Below the pieces are notes generated by a model. The model searched no databases, was not told where the DNA came from, and was given only the letters and a program-made list of their open reading frames with translations. Shown here one piece after another: positions 15,612 to 23,560 of a stretch of 34,897 nucleotides of DNA. The translations under genes and the position numbers were made by a program. The stretch's first letter is position 1. Each line of letters starts with the position of its first letter. The DNA is taken from NCBI GenBank assembly GCA_024276655.1, contig JAJRWU010000241.1:1-34897 (forward strand). The letters are read 5' to 3'. Origin of the DNA: Planctomycetota bacterium (lineage in GTDB: Bacteria > Planctomycetota > Planctomycetia > Pirellulales > Pirellulaceae).

Positions 15612-16766
15612 CTATCGAAAGGAGGCCCACTCCCGGACCGGGCGCACTATTCTGGCTGGGAGATCGGCCAAGCTGGAAAAAGGCGACGTTCGCACCCAGT
15701 TGCGAGCGCCCCGATAACCCCGCCGCACGGTGGTGGCGATACGTTGCCGCTCCACGGCTCCTGTCGCGAGTGGAATTGCGTGGGTCATGAGGCTGCGTTT
15801 GTAGGGCGCCTCGCCTTTGCCCAGATGAAATGTTTTTACACCTCGCTCCGCGGCCGCTTCGATCTTCTTGATCGTCAACAACGCGCCGGGCGAATATTTG
15901 GAGAGTTCCGGGTCGAAAGCGGTGAACCAACCATGCAAGACATCGTCGGTTCGCAAGTCGATGCAGATCGCGGCTGGGCGATTTCCCGCGTATAACACCG
16001 AGAGCACTTCCTCGAAATGGTCGTCTGGCTGCGCCACGATTCGCGTCAAGAGATTACGAACCCACTCGAAGGCGAATACATCGGCAAACCCAGTGGCTTG
16101 AAATTGGCGGCTTTTCCACCGCATTAACAGGTTGAGTGTTTGTAGGTCTTGGGTTCGCCATTCGAATCGCAACTCGCCCACTTCGCGGGCCATCTTCCGA
16201 CCCCGCGCCGCCAGTTTGCTGGCTTGGTGGGAGCCGGCTTTCCGCTTCTGCTCCTGGTAGGCTGAAAAACCCGAGGAGAGGTCGATGTAGGGAGAATTCT
16301 CGACCGACCAGTTATGCGAGGCGAACGTGGTTTGACTCAGCGGCAGATGGTCGAAATCCCAGGCGTTGAGTCCCACGCGTTTGAGCAGTAAATACGGGTC
16401 GATCCGCAGCGGGCGTCGACTGATCAAACCTTGGAAGCAGGAAAGGCGTCCTCCGACGGGTCGGCCAATATGGAAGGCCGACCGCTGGTACGGAAAAAAC
16501 ACGGTATCGCCGCCGGTCGTTTTTCCGACCGCTATCTCGACATCTCTTCGCACCGCCGCGACGGCGGTTGTGAACCCAGGTTGAAAAAACGGGCTATCAA
16601 GCTCAGGATTTTCCTTGAGGGCCGCTCTCCACAGTTCGAAATGCTCGGCCGTAAGATCGGCGGGCGCGAGGCGCCGCACCTCCCGCAGTTCGCATGCACC
16701 GCTCGAAGAGTTTGCCGCAGGCGCGACCATGCGCACATGCTGTTGGTTGCCGGTTTCAATACTCAT
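15612..16766 (-). CDS. GNAT-fold acyltransferase of the CelD/BcsL type
   Basis: 384 residues. The C-terminal GNAT domain (about 200-345) has RWKSRQFQATG, the strand region VLYAGNRPAAICIDLRTDDV, LHGWFTAFDPELSKYSPGALL, and the closing FHLGKGEAPYKRSL. This is the usual layout of CelD/FemAB-related proteins in polysaccharide operons. The N-terminal part (SPFFQPGFTTAVAAVR) is also typical. Such proteins are thought to acylate the polysaccharide or its precursor; the acyl donor is unproven. The start codon directly abuts the stop of the upstream GT2 gene (TAA-ATG), which implies translational coupling. Arg-rich segments near 305-350 may contact membrane lipids. Confidence 0.82.
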   Translation of the reverse strand: MSIETGNQQHVRMVAPAANSSSGACELREVRRLAPADLTAEHFELWRAALKENPELDSPFFQPGFTTAVAAVRRDVEIAVGKTTGGDTVFFPYQRSAFHIGRPVGGRLSCFQGLISRRPLRIDPYLLLKRVGLNAWDFDHLPLSQTTFASHNWSVENSPYIDLSSGFSAYQEQKRKAGSHQASKLAARGRKMAREVGELRFEWRTQDLQTLNLLMRWKSRQFQATGFADVFAFEWVRNLLTRIVAQPDDHFEEVLSVLYAGNRPAAICIDLRTDDVLHGWFTAFDPELSKYSPGALLTIKKIEAAAERGVKTFHLGKGEAPYKRSLMTHAIPLATGAVERQRIATTVRRGYRGARNWVRTSPFSSLADLPARIVRPVREWASFR

Positions 16767-17774
16767 TTATTTGCTGAACTCGCAAGATTGCCCCGCTTGC
16801 ATGGCGGGTCTGGGGGAGGGGGAAATATCTGGCCCTGGGGGACTTTGAACAGCCTTGGGGGCGCTGAAGAGAAGTCGGCTGGCGTCGCATAGATATCGGC
16901 GGGCAATTTCCCAGCGGCAGCGCGCGGCCAAGGTTTGGTCTTTATTTCGCCTCGCCCAATGCCATGCGTAGCGCGGAGTGAGTAGCAACGCGAACTGCAC
17001 GCACCGCGCCGCCGCGACCAGTGGATAAGCCGCCCCAACGCTCGCTTGCTCATTCGCCGCCATGCCAACAGAAATCAGGTTTGCGATTTTTAATAGATAC
17101 CGTGCCGTTAAACGCTCGGGCGGCGTCAGGTGGTCGACGACGGCGGCGGGTTCGTACCAGGCCGCGATGCCGCGCCGGTGCATGCGGAGGAAGAGGTCGG
17201 TGTCTTCATTTCTTGCATGGAACCGTTGGTCGAAACCACCGATCGTTTCAAAAATGCTGCGATGCAACATCAGGTTGCCCGTGCCGGGAGTGAAGCGATG
17301 ATTGTACAGGCGGCTATTTTCCTGGCCGATGGTTTCACCCAACAGCATGCGTGTCACGTCGGGCAGTGTTCGCGGCATGCCGTCGGTGAACAACAAACGC
17401 ACCGCGCCGCCGACGCACAACATGTTTTTCCGCCGAGCGGCGTTGAACAGTTCCGCCAGCCAATGGGGGTCGGCCAATTGGTCGTCGTCGAAGAACGCGA
17501 TCCACTGGCTGCGTGCTTCCGCCACGCCACGGTTTCTCGCCGCCACGACGCCCGGCGTTTTTTCTCGCACGCCTCTGACCAAGGCCGGCCATTTTTCGGC
17601 GGCGCGCGTTATCACATTGGGCGTTTGGTCGGTGGAGGCGTTGTCGACCACCAGCACCTGATAGCGAAACGCGTTGTTTGTTTCCAAACGCGCCAAGCTC
17701 GCCAACGCTTGCTCCAGCATTTCAGCTCGATTAAACGTGCAAACAACGATCGTGATATCAGGTGTTTCAATCAT
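16767..17774 (-). CDS. Family 2 glycosyltransferase, soluble type
   Basis: 335 residues from ATG 17774 (MIETPDITIVVCTFNRAEML). A GTG at 17810 would add 12 residues and overlap the upstream stop by 11 bp; neither start has a strong ribosome site. The GT-A fold shows VVCTFNR, VVDNASTDQTPNVI, AARNRGVAEARSQWIAFFDDD (the metal-binding FDDD), GTGNLMLHRSIFETIGGFDQ and NEDTDLFLRMHRRG (the catalytic ED). It should transfer one sugar during assembly of the repeat unit. The C-terminal 60 residues are amphipathic and may attach to the membrane. It lies between the polymerase and the CelD-type gene. Confidence 0.88.
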   Translation of the reverse strand: MIETPDITIVVCTFNRAEMLEQALASLARLETNNAFRYQVLVVDNASTDQTPNVITRAAEKWPALVRGVREKTPGVVAARNRGVAEARSQWIAFFDDDQLADPHWLAELFNAARRKNMLCVGGAVRLLFTDGMPRTLPDVTRMLLGETIGQENSRLYNHRFTPGTGNLMLHRSIFETIGGFDQRFHARNEDTDLFLRMHRRGIAAWYEPAAVVDHLTPPERLTARYLLKIANLISVGMAANEQASVGAAYPLVAAARCVQFALLLTPRYAWHWARRNKDQTLAARCRWEIARRYLCDASRLLFSAPKAVQSPPGPDISPSPRPAMQAGQSCEFSK

Positions 17775-17799
17775 GTGTTTTGTCTTTCGTAGCCGCCCT

Positions 17800-19224
17800 T
17801 CAAGATCCACTCACGCTGGAAGACAAACCGTTCCGCGTCGTGCGGATCACGCTGCCCATGTGCTGCCGCCCGCCCGCCGCGGCGGGCGAAGTCCGATACG
17901 CCAGGTGCGCTAGGCCGCTGGTGGCGATGAACGGAAAAAAGAGCGGACTCGCCATACCCGATTCCATCAAGCCGTTGACCAAGCCAAAGGCGAACAGTCC
18001 TAGAAAAAAAGCAAAGGCGGGATCCTTTGCACGCCGCAACTCCCTCCAGGCGGTCGCCGCTCCCGCCGCCACGCACATCAGTGCGATGAACAATCCGACC
18101 GCCCCCACTCCGAGCACGGTTTCGAGGTAGGAGTTGTGCGCTTCGCGAATGCCCCAGTAAAGCCGGGAGGAAATTGCGTCGATGGTTTCGGGCGTCCAAA
18201 ACGATTCATAACCGTGCCCCATGATCGGCCGCTCCAAAATGTATCCCGAGACTTCGGTCCAGATGGGCACGCGTCCGCTCAACGACGACGACTGTTCCTG
18301 GCGTCCTAACAAAGCCATGCGAGAAAGGTCTTTTCCGGCGCTATTGATCGAAAGCAGCAGCGCGAACGCGGCTACCGCGCCCAGCCATGCGACGCCGAAC
18401 GCTCCGTACATGCGCTGAGAAACGGTGGCTTTCATAAACCACACAATCGCCAACACGCCGCCCACCGCCGCCACCGAAGTGCGAGATTTTGTCAGCACCA
18501 AAAAACACAGAGCCACGGCCAGCAAGCCGAACAGCAACAGACGCGGCCAACCTCGGTTGGAGCGGTTATCTCCGGCGAGGCATAAACAGCCCAGGCAGAG
18601 CGTGGCCAAATTCAAACCCTGCGAATTGGGATGCACGGTTCCGGAAAATCGGTACTCGCCGCTCAAAGGGTGAAACGTTCCCAAGGCAACTTCCGCCGCC
18701 ACGCCCGCCGCCAAGAAGGCCGACGTGATCATCACCGCCAGTACGCACAGTTCGCGCGCGCTGAACGCTCTCCCCACGCCGAGCGCGCCGATAAAACAAC
18801 AGACCAACACGATCACCCTACGAACCGTTATCTGCGGCGCGACCGACCACAGCACGCTGGCGGCGCACCAGGCGACGAAAGCCAGCATGCACCAACTCAG
18901 AACACTATTTAGCGGGAGCGAGCGGCGGCGTTCTCGCAGCAGCAAGCAGGCGCCCAGCGCGGCCAACGCCAAAAAGGCCGCGCGGCGCGGCGCGTTGCCG
19001 CCGGCGGTCGAGGCCTCCATTTCCTCCCGCGTTTGCGTGTACGATTCCTGGAGCGATATTTGCAAATTGTGCTCCGTGACAAAAAACACGCATCCCAACC
19101 CGAACGCCGCCAGCACTAGCCAGAGGCGCCGCGTGTTTGCAATATCTGGAGGTTGGGCGAGTGGTTGTAACACGATGAAAACCTTGTGCGAGCGATCAAT
19201 CGACGAAACGGCTGCGTTGCCCAT
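17800..19224 (-). CDS. O-antigen polymerase/ligase family (Wzy/WaaL-type) membrane protein
   Basis: 474 residues with about 10-12 hydrophobic segments throughout. A large periplasmic loop near residues 310-385 contains SSSLSGRVPIWTEVSGYI, PIMGHGYESFW and REAHNSYLETVLGVGAVGLF. This RxPIW ... GHGY ... HNSYL pattern is the signature of the Wzy_C/O-antigen ligase superfamily, in which the loop Arg and His take part in glycan transfer from undecaprenyl diphosphate. In this operon it most probably polymerises the repeat units flipped by the Wzx protein encoded just upstream. The ATG abuts the stop of that gene directly. No ribosome site is evident, consistent with coupling. Ligase activity is an alternative. 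Confidence 0.85.
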   Translation of the reverse strand: MGNAAVSSIDRSHKVFIVLQPLAQPPDIANTRRLWLVLAAFGLGCVFFVTEHNLQISLQESYTQTREEMEASTAGGNAPRRAAFLALAALGACLLLRERRRSLPLNSVLSWCMLAFVAWCAASVLWSVAPQITVRRVIVLVCCFIGALGVGRAFSARELCVLAVMITSAFLAAGVAAEVALGTFHPLSGEYRFSGTVHPNSQGLNLATLCLGCLCLAGDNRSNRGWPRLLLFGLLAVALCFLVLTKSRTSVAAVGGVLAIVWFMKATVSQRMYGAFGVAWLGAVAAFALLLSINSAGKDLSRMALLGRQEQSSSLSGRVPIWTEVSGYILERPIMGHGYESFWTPETIDAISSRLYWGIREAHNSYLETVLGVGAVGLFIALMCVAAGAATAWRELRRAKDPAFAFFLGLFAFGLVNGLMESGMASPLFFPFIATSGLAHLAYRTSPAAAGGRQHMGSVIRTTRNGLSSSVSGS

Positions 19225-20580
19225 CTAGGCCGGCGACTTCGCCGTTTCCGGGCAAAGCGAATAGGGGGGTTTTTCCTTGTCCATCCATACCAACAACGAA
19301 TAGCAGCGGACCGCGCCGCCCGCCAAGGAGCCCGCCAAAATTCCGAGCGCGGCGCCGAACGCACCCCAAGCGGCTGTCAGAAAAAGGGATACCGCCACCG
19401 ACACCACCATGGTGCAAACGTCGGCTCGGAAATTTGCCGCGGGCCGATTCATGGCCCACAATCCGTTTCCCGCGGTCATGTTCAAACTGACGGCCCACAT
19501 GCTTAGGGCCAACACAAACACGACAGGACCGGCGCCGGCGAACGAGGCGCCGTAAACCAACTGCGTGAGGCTTTCGCCAACGACCGCCATTGCCACGGAG
19601 AACGCGCCCAGCACCACGCTGAACAGCAACGCATTCTCTCGCAGCACCCGCGCCATGCTTGCGACGCCTCCTTGCGCGTAGACCCGCGCCGTGCGAGGAC
19701 TCAAATAATTGCTCAGGCCAATCAAAAAAGTATTTGAAAGCCCGACCAACGAATTGCAGGCCGCCAGCATACCGGTGGCCGCTTCGCCCGAGAGAAACAC
19801 GACAATCCAGGGCATGATATAAGGAGTGGAGCCGCCCAGCATGTGGCTGGCGAACGTCCATTTGGCAAACGACCAGTTTTGTAACCAGTGGAATCTTGCC
19901 AGCTTCGCACGAAGCGCCAAATGCGGGCGGCGGAGGAACATCCAACCCACCGAAGCCGCAGCGCAGGCCAAGCCAAGCACCGCCAAGGCCGTGTGCGCGT
20001 TGAGCCATCCGTAGCGCGCCAGCAATACTGTTCCGCCGATCTGAACCGCTGTTACGGCGGCGTCCAGATACAACGAAGCTTTCATTTCCAAGTGGGCGAA
20101 CGACCAGTTCCGAATCTGTTCTCTCAACAAGACGAACGGCGCCGCGAATAGCAAGACCGCCAGAATCGATGCGAACGCCGGCGCCGCCAACAACGCCGCC
20201 GCCAACAATGCCGCCAAAGCGAGCGTTGTGGCGCCGGTGAAGATCGCCTGATGGGCGAAAGAACTGCCGGCGTATCGGGCGGCGGTGCGGCCGCGTTTCG
20301 CCTGGCAATACACCATGTACGGCGCCGACAACATTTGTTGTTGCAAACCGCGTGCGAAGTAGGCCAACGAAACGGCCAGGGCAAACACTCCCAGTTCCGC
20401 TCGCGAACCGAACCTGCCCAGACACACGGCGACGAAAAAGTTCCCGCCGTTGACCAACGCCTGGTCGAGCAGCGATGTCAGGCCATTGCGCACGGTGGGG
20501 CTCACGGAGCGCCGCAGTCGCGTGCAGCCGCGTCCAACGGCGGCCCTGAACGAGCGATGTGGGGAGATCTTTTTGCTCAC
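19225..20580 (-). CDS. Polysaccharide flippase, Wzx/MATE-like (MVF superfamily)
   Basis: 451 residues, almost entirely membrane helices (about 12-14). Segments include LVNGGNFFVAVCLGRFGSRAE, VSLAYFARGLQQQMLSAPYM, TGMLAACNSLVGLSNTFLIGL and LLFSVVLGAFSVAMAVVGESL. The helix layout and charged N-terminus are typical of Wzx-type transporters that move lipid-linked oligosaccharide repeat units across the inner membrane. It starts at GTG 20580, with GGGGAG 5-6 nt upstream and a 4-bp overlap (GTGA) with the deacetylase stop. It is followed without a gap by the polymerase gene, which supports the pair as Wzx/Wzy. Confidence 0.85.
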   Translation of the reverse strand: MSKKISPHRSFRAAVGRGCTRLRRSVSPTVRNGLTSLLDQALVNGGNFFVAVCLGRFGSRAELGVFALAVSLAYFARGLQQQMLSAPYMVYCQAKRGRTAARYAGSSFAHQAIFTGATTLALAALLAAALLAAPAFASILAVLLFAAPFVLLREQIRNWSFAHLEMKASLYLDAAVTAVQIGGTVLLARYGWLNAHTALAVLGLACAAASVGWMFLRRPHLALRAKLARFHWLQNWSFAKWTFASHMLGGSTPYIMPWIVVFLSGEAATGMLAACNSLVGLSNTFLIGLSNYLSPRTARVYAQGGVASMARVLRENALLFSVVLGAFSVAMAVVGESLTQLVYGASFAGAGPVVFVLALSMWAVSLNMTAGNGLWAMNRPAANFRADVCTMVVSVAVSLFLTAAWGAFGAALGILAGSLAGGAVRCYSLLVWMDKEKPPYSLCPETAKSPA

Positions 20581-21542
20581 GGTTCTCCCCTTCCGGAATC
20601 CGTGTGACTACAGCTTTTCCAAAGATTGCGAAGCGTCGTGTGCCAGCCGCTCAGTTTTGCCGACAACGACCTTCCGGTGTCGTGCTGATGCGCCGCGAGG
20701 CGTCCCCACTGGAACGGGTCTTGCCGCAAATCGGCGAGTTCGCATTCGGTGCTCAGCGCACAACTCACGCCGGTGTTGCGCACGGCGTCGGTCAGGGCGC
20801 CGCCGGAAAACCCTTGCCGCCGCATTCCGTAGGGAAAGGCAAAGGGCGGCGCCTCGATACCGAAGCGGTTCTGGAGTTCTTGCAAACATGTCGCGACATC
20901 GGACGCCAACACATCAGGCCGCGAGCGAAAATCTTGGTGGGTGTGCGTGTGGCAGCCAAATTCGATGACGCCGCTGCGTTGCATTTCCCGGCATTGGTCA
21001 GTGCTCAGCGGACGCCATGCTTCGGCCGCACTCCGAGAACGCCCGGCGGCCGGCCAGTCGTCAAACGGAAAAGCTTGGGAGGAATCAAGATAGGCCGTGG
21101 CTAAAAAAATCGTGGCGGGGGTCTGAAGCTCGCGCAAAATGGGCCAGGCCTGCGTGTAATTATTTTCGTAGCCGTCGTCGAACGTGATGACAAACGTTTT
21201 AGGCGGCGTGGCGCGGCCCGCTTGTTGGTATTCCAAGACGCGCCGCAACGGCCAGGCCCGATATCCTCGTTTGAGCAGACCTCGCAACTGTGCGCCAAAG
21301 CGGTTGGGCGTCACGCTCCAGGTCGGCGTGGAGGCGTCGACCCGACGCGGCGTCAGACGATGATACATCAAAATGCCCACCGCCATCTGCTGCGGCCGAC
21401 TCCAAGCCTTGGCCAGCGGCCAACTCGCGTTAACGGCGGCGCGCTCCATCCATTGGTGCAGATTTCCCGCGCCGGTTCCTCCGTTCGCATTCCGGAAGAA
21501 GACCAAGTTCGCCGCATCGGCATTCGTGGTTGCGATGTTCAT
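20577..21542 (-). CDS. Polysaccharide deacetylase (NodB domain)
   Basis: 321 residues. The NodB homology domain has the expected motifs: GILMYHRL before it, motif 1 FVITFDDGYENNY with Asp122/Asp123 (catalytic base and metal ligand), and motif 2 FGCHTHTHQDF with His198/His202 (metal ligands). AFPYGMRRQGFSGGALTDAV is motif 3. The family removes N- or O-acetyl groups from glycans such as N-acetylglucosamine polymers. There is no signal peptide in the first 45 residues, so it may act on a cytoplasmic or membrane-attached substrate, or the true start may differ. Second gene of the operon. Confidence 0.88.
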   Translation of the reverse strand: MNIATTNADAANLVFFRNANGGTGAGNLHQWMERAAVNASWPLAKAWSRPQQMAVGILMYHRLTPRRVDASTPTWSVTPNRFGAQLRGLLKRGYRAWPLRRVLEYQQAGRATPPKTFVITFDDGYENNYTQAWPILRELQTPATIFLATAYLDSSQAFPFDDWPAAGRSRSAAEAWRPLSTDQCREMQRSGVIEFGCHTHTHQDFRSRPDVLASDVATCLQELQNRFGIEAPPFAFPYGMRRQGFSGGALTDAVRNTGVSCALSTECELADLRQDPFQWGRLAAHQHDTGRSLSAKLSGWHTTLRNLWKSCSHTDSGRGEP

Positions 21543-21599
21543 TTTGGGATCAGTCGTCAGACGCTGCCTGACGTACGAGCGAGAAATTTGAAACGGCGT

Positions 21600-23201
21600 T
21601 CAGCACGAGAGTTCTTCGGTCATGCCGTGCCGCGGCGCGCCGGCTTGCAGCCGCGCGAGTCTTTCGGAGGCGGCGCCAACTTCGTGCGGCCCAACCGGTG
21701 TGGGAACGCGCTGTTGCGCGGTGGCGTCGCCAAGAAATTCGGCCGCCAACGCCACGCCTACTCCGCTTAATAAGGCCACCACGAAACCACACAACGCCAC
21801 TAGGCGCCGCTTCGGTCCGACGGGCTTTCGATTGATCGTCGGCGACTGCACGATGTTCACATTGGTAATGCGGTCGTTCTCCATCGCCTGTTGGATACGC
21901 GCCTCTTCCAATTTCTGCCGATGGGTTGTGTAGCTGGCTTCCAAAAGAGACGCATGACGCTCCAACTCCTCCACCTCGACTTCGCGTCGGTTGAACAGCC
22001 GCAGCGATTCTCCCAACTTCGCTCGCTGGGCGAGTAAGGCCGCGGCCTCCGCCTCCAAGTAGGCAACGCGAGGCTCCGCGATGAGAAGTTGCAAACGGAG
22101 CGCGCTCCAGGCCGGATTCGTCGTTTGGGTCGACTGCGTGCGATCGCTGGTCTGCCGGTTGAGAATCTTCTGCGACTCCGCCACCTGCTGCCTAATGGCC
22201 AGCACCTCAGGATGACCCTCCGCATATTTCGAGCGCAACTCGCGTTCGCGAATTTCGAGTTTGTAGAGCGTTTCACGCATGGTATCGGCCGCCGCATTGG
22301 CGAAACCCGCCACTTGCAGCGTCAGCACGCGCTCGGGAAGGTCTTTCAAAGCCTCTTGCATGGACGACAGTTTCGCCCGCGACGCGGCCAACTCCTGGTT
22401 GTTGGTCAGAATGGCTATCTCGACTTGGAGAAGCTGTTTCTCCTGGAGTTGACGCTGCCCGCTGATCGAAATCATGCCGTATTTGTTTTTCGTTTGACAA
22501 ATAATATCGCGGGCGGAGGTGAGCTCCGTTTCCAGTAGCTCCGTTTGCGTTTCAAAGAAACGGTACGACCCGTTAATACTATTGACCTTCTGGTGTTGGT
22601 TGCTGTATTCCTCCAAGAACGCCATCGCGATTTCTTGCGCCTGTTCAGGTGTTTTTGCCTGACAATCGAGCGTGATCACGCTCGAACGCTTGGCGGCGAA
22701 CACCATGACGCGCTTCTCCAACGATTCAACCGCCTGCTCGCGCAGCGGAACATCGAGCGCGCCGGTCACTGATTTCGCGGCGCCGCGCACCACGCCCAGC
22801 AGGCTCGAAGCGGCGTCGCCCAGCCAGGAAGATTTGCCCTTGGCCGCGGCCGAAGCAGCATCTGCTTGGCCCAGAATCTTGGCGGCGCCGACGCGGTCGA
22901 CCACCTGTTGGGCAAGTTCGCGGCTTTTGAGAATCTCTAGAATCGAATTAATTTCGTTCTCGCGCGATTCATAAATCGAGATCGTTTGGCTGGTTGTGGC
23001 TGTCGGATCCAGCGAGACGCTTTCTCGCCCAATCCTCACAAAGAGTCTTGCTTCGGAGTGAAAACTCGGCGGCAGCAGCATCGCGACCGCCACGGCGGCG
23101 GCGGCCAACAACAGAGACGTCGCGATTACTTTTTTTCGCTGGCGAATAAGAATCTGCAGAAGTATTGTCGGCGTGAGGCCGGGTTCGTGTCCGGTTGTCA
23201 T
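21600..23201 (-). CDS. Wzz/GumC-type polysaccharide chain-length/export protein
   Basis: 533 residues. The Wzz domain starts with LLQILIRQRKKVIATSLLLA and a membrane helix at about 24-45, followed by the PPSFHSEARLFVRIGRES periplasmic start. A long helical, coiled-coil region spans about 180-440 (repeats of Leu/Glu/Gln-rich heptads; GNVR-like KYAEGHPEVLAIRQQV). A second membrane helix lies at about 475-498 (LVALCGFVVALLSGVGVAL), with a short cytoplasmic tail. There is no attached tyrosine kinase domain. Such polysaccharide co-polymerases set chain length and link export to polymerisation. It is the first gene of the operon; the promoter should be just upstream of 23201, where the divergent addB gene begins 360 bp away. 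Confidence 0.88.
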   Translation of the reverse strand: MTTGHEPGLTPTILLQILIRQRKKVIATSLLLAAAAVAVAMLLPPSFHSEARLFVRIGRESVSLDPTATTSQTISIYESRENEINSILEILKSRELAQQVVDRVGAAKILGQADAASAAAKGKSSWLGDAASSLLGVVRGAAKSVTGALDVPLREQAVESLEKRVMVFAAKRSSVITLDCQAKTPEQAQEIAMAFLEEYSNQHQKVNSINGSYRFFETQTELLETELTSARDIICQTKNKYGMISISGQRQLQEKQLLQVEIAILTNNQELAASRAKLSSMQEALKDLPERVLTLQVAGFANAAADTMRETLYKLEIRERELRSKYAEGHPEVLAIRQQVAESQKILNRQTSDRTQSTQTTNPAWSALRLQLLIAEPRVAYLEAEAAALLAQRAKLGESLRLFNRREVEVEELERHASLLEASYTTHRQKLEEARIQQAMENDRITNVNIVQSPTINRKPVGPKRRLVALCGFVVALLSGVGVALAAEFLGDATAQQRVPTPVGPHEVGAASERLARLQAGAPRHGMTEELSC

Positions 23202-23560
23202 GACGATCCACCCTGTAAATGGCTGCTGTATAAATGGCCTTGCCCTGCTACGCGCGTTACGCGTCGATCAGGTTTGCCAGTCCACGTCTTGTGTTTCAGT
23301 GTAATTACGCCCCCGCGCCGCCCAGGCACCAAGACTCTGGCATTTCCGCCGATCTTTTCCGCAACGCGCCGATTGCGACCGTCGCAACGAATGGGAGGGT
23401 TGGCGCCGTTGCAGGAAGACGGTCGCGAGCGACGACGTAGGCCAAACGCGGGGGGTGGCGGGTTGTTACGCCCGGCGTTCTAATCGAGGTTCCGCCGCTC
23501 CCGCACGATCTTTTCCTCTGCGCCCGCATTACTTTTTTGTCAGGCCGGAACCGACTCGCC
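23202..23560. other. Divergent promoter region between the exopolysaccharide operon and addB
   Basis: 359 bp without a convincing gene; small frames here are shadows. It must hold promoters for both the minus-strand operon and addBA. No confident -35/-10 pair, operator or riboswitch could be identified by eye. A TTG at 23537 extends addB by 8 codons into this region. Confidence 0.5.

Noticed and set aside
19196-20425. 409-codon minus-strand frame
   Set aside because: Gly/Arg/Val-rich shadow of the flippase frame, which is the one with membrane helices.
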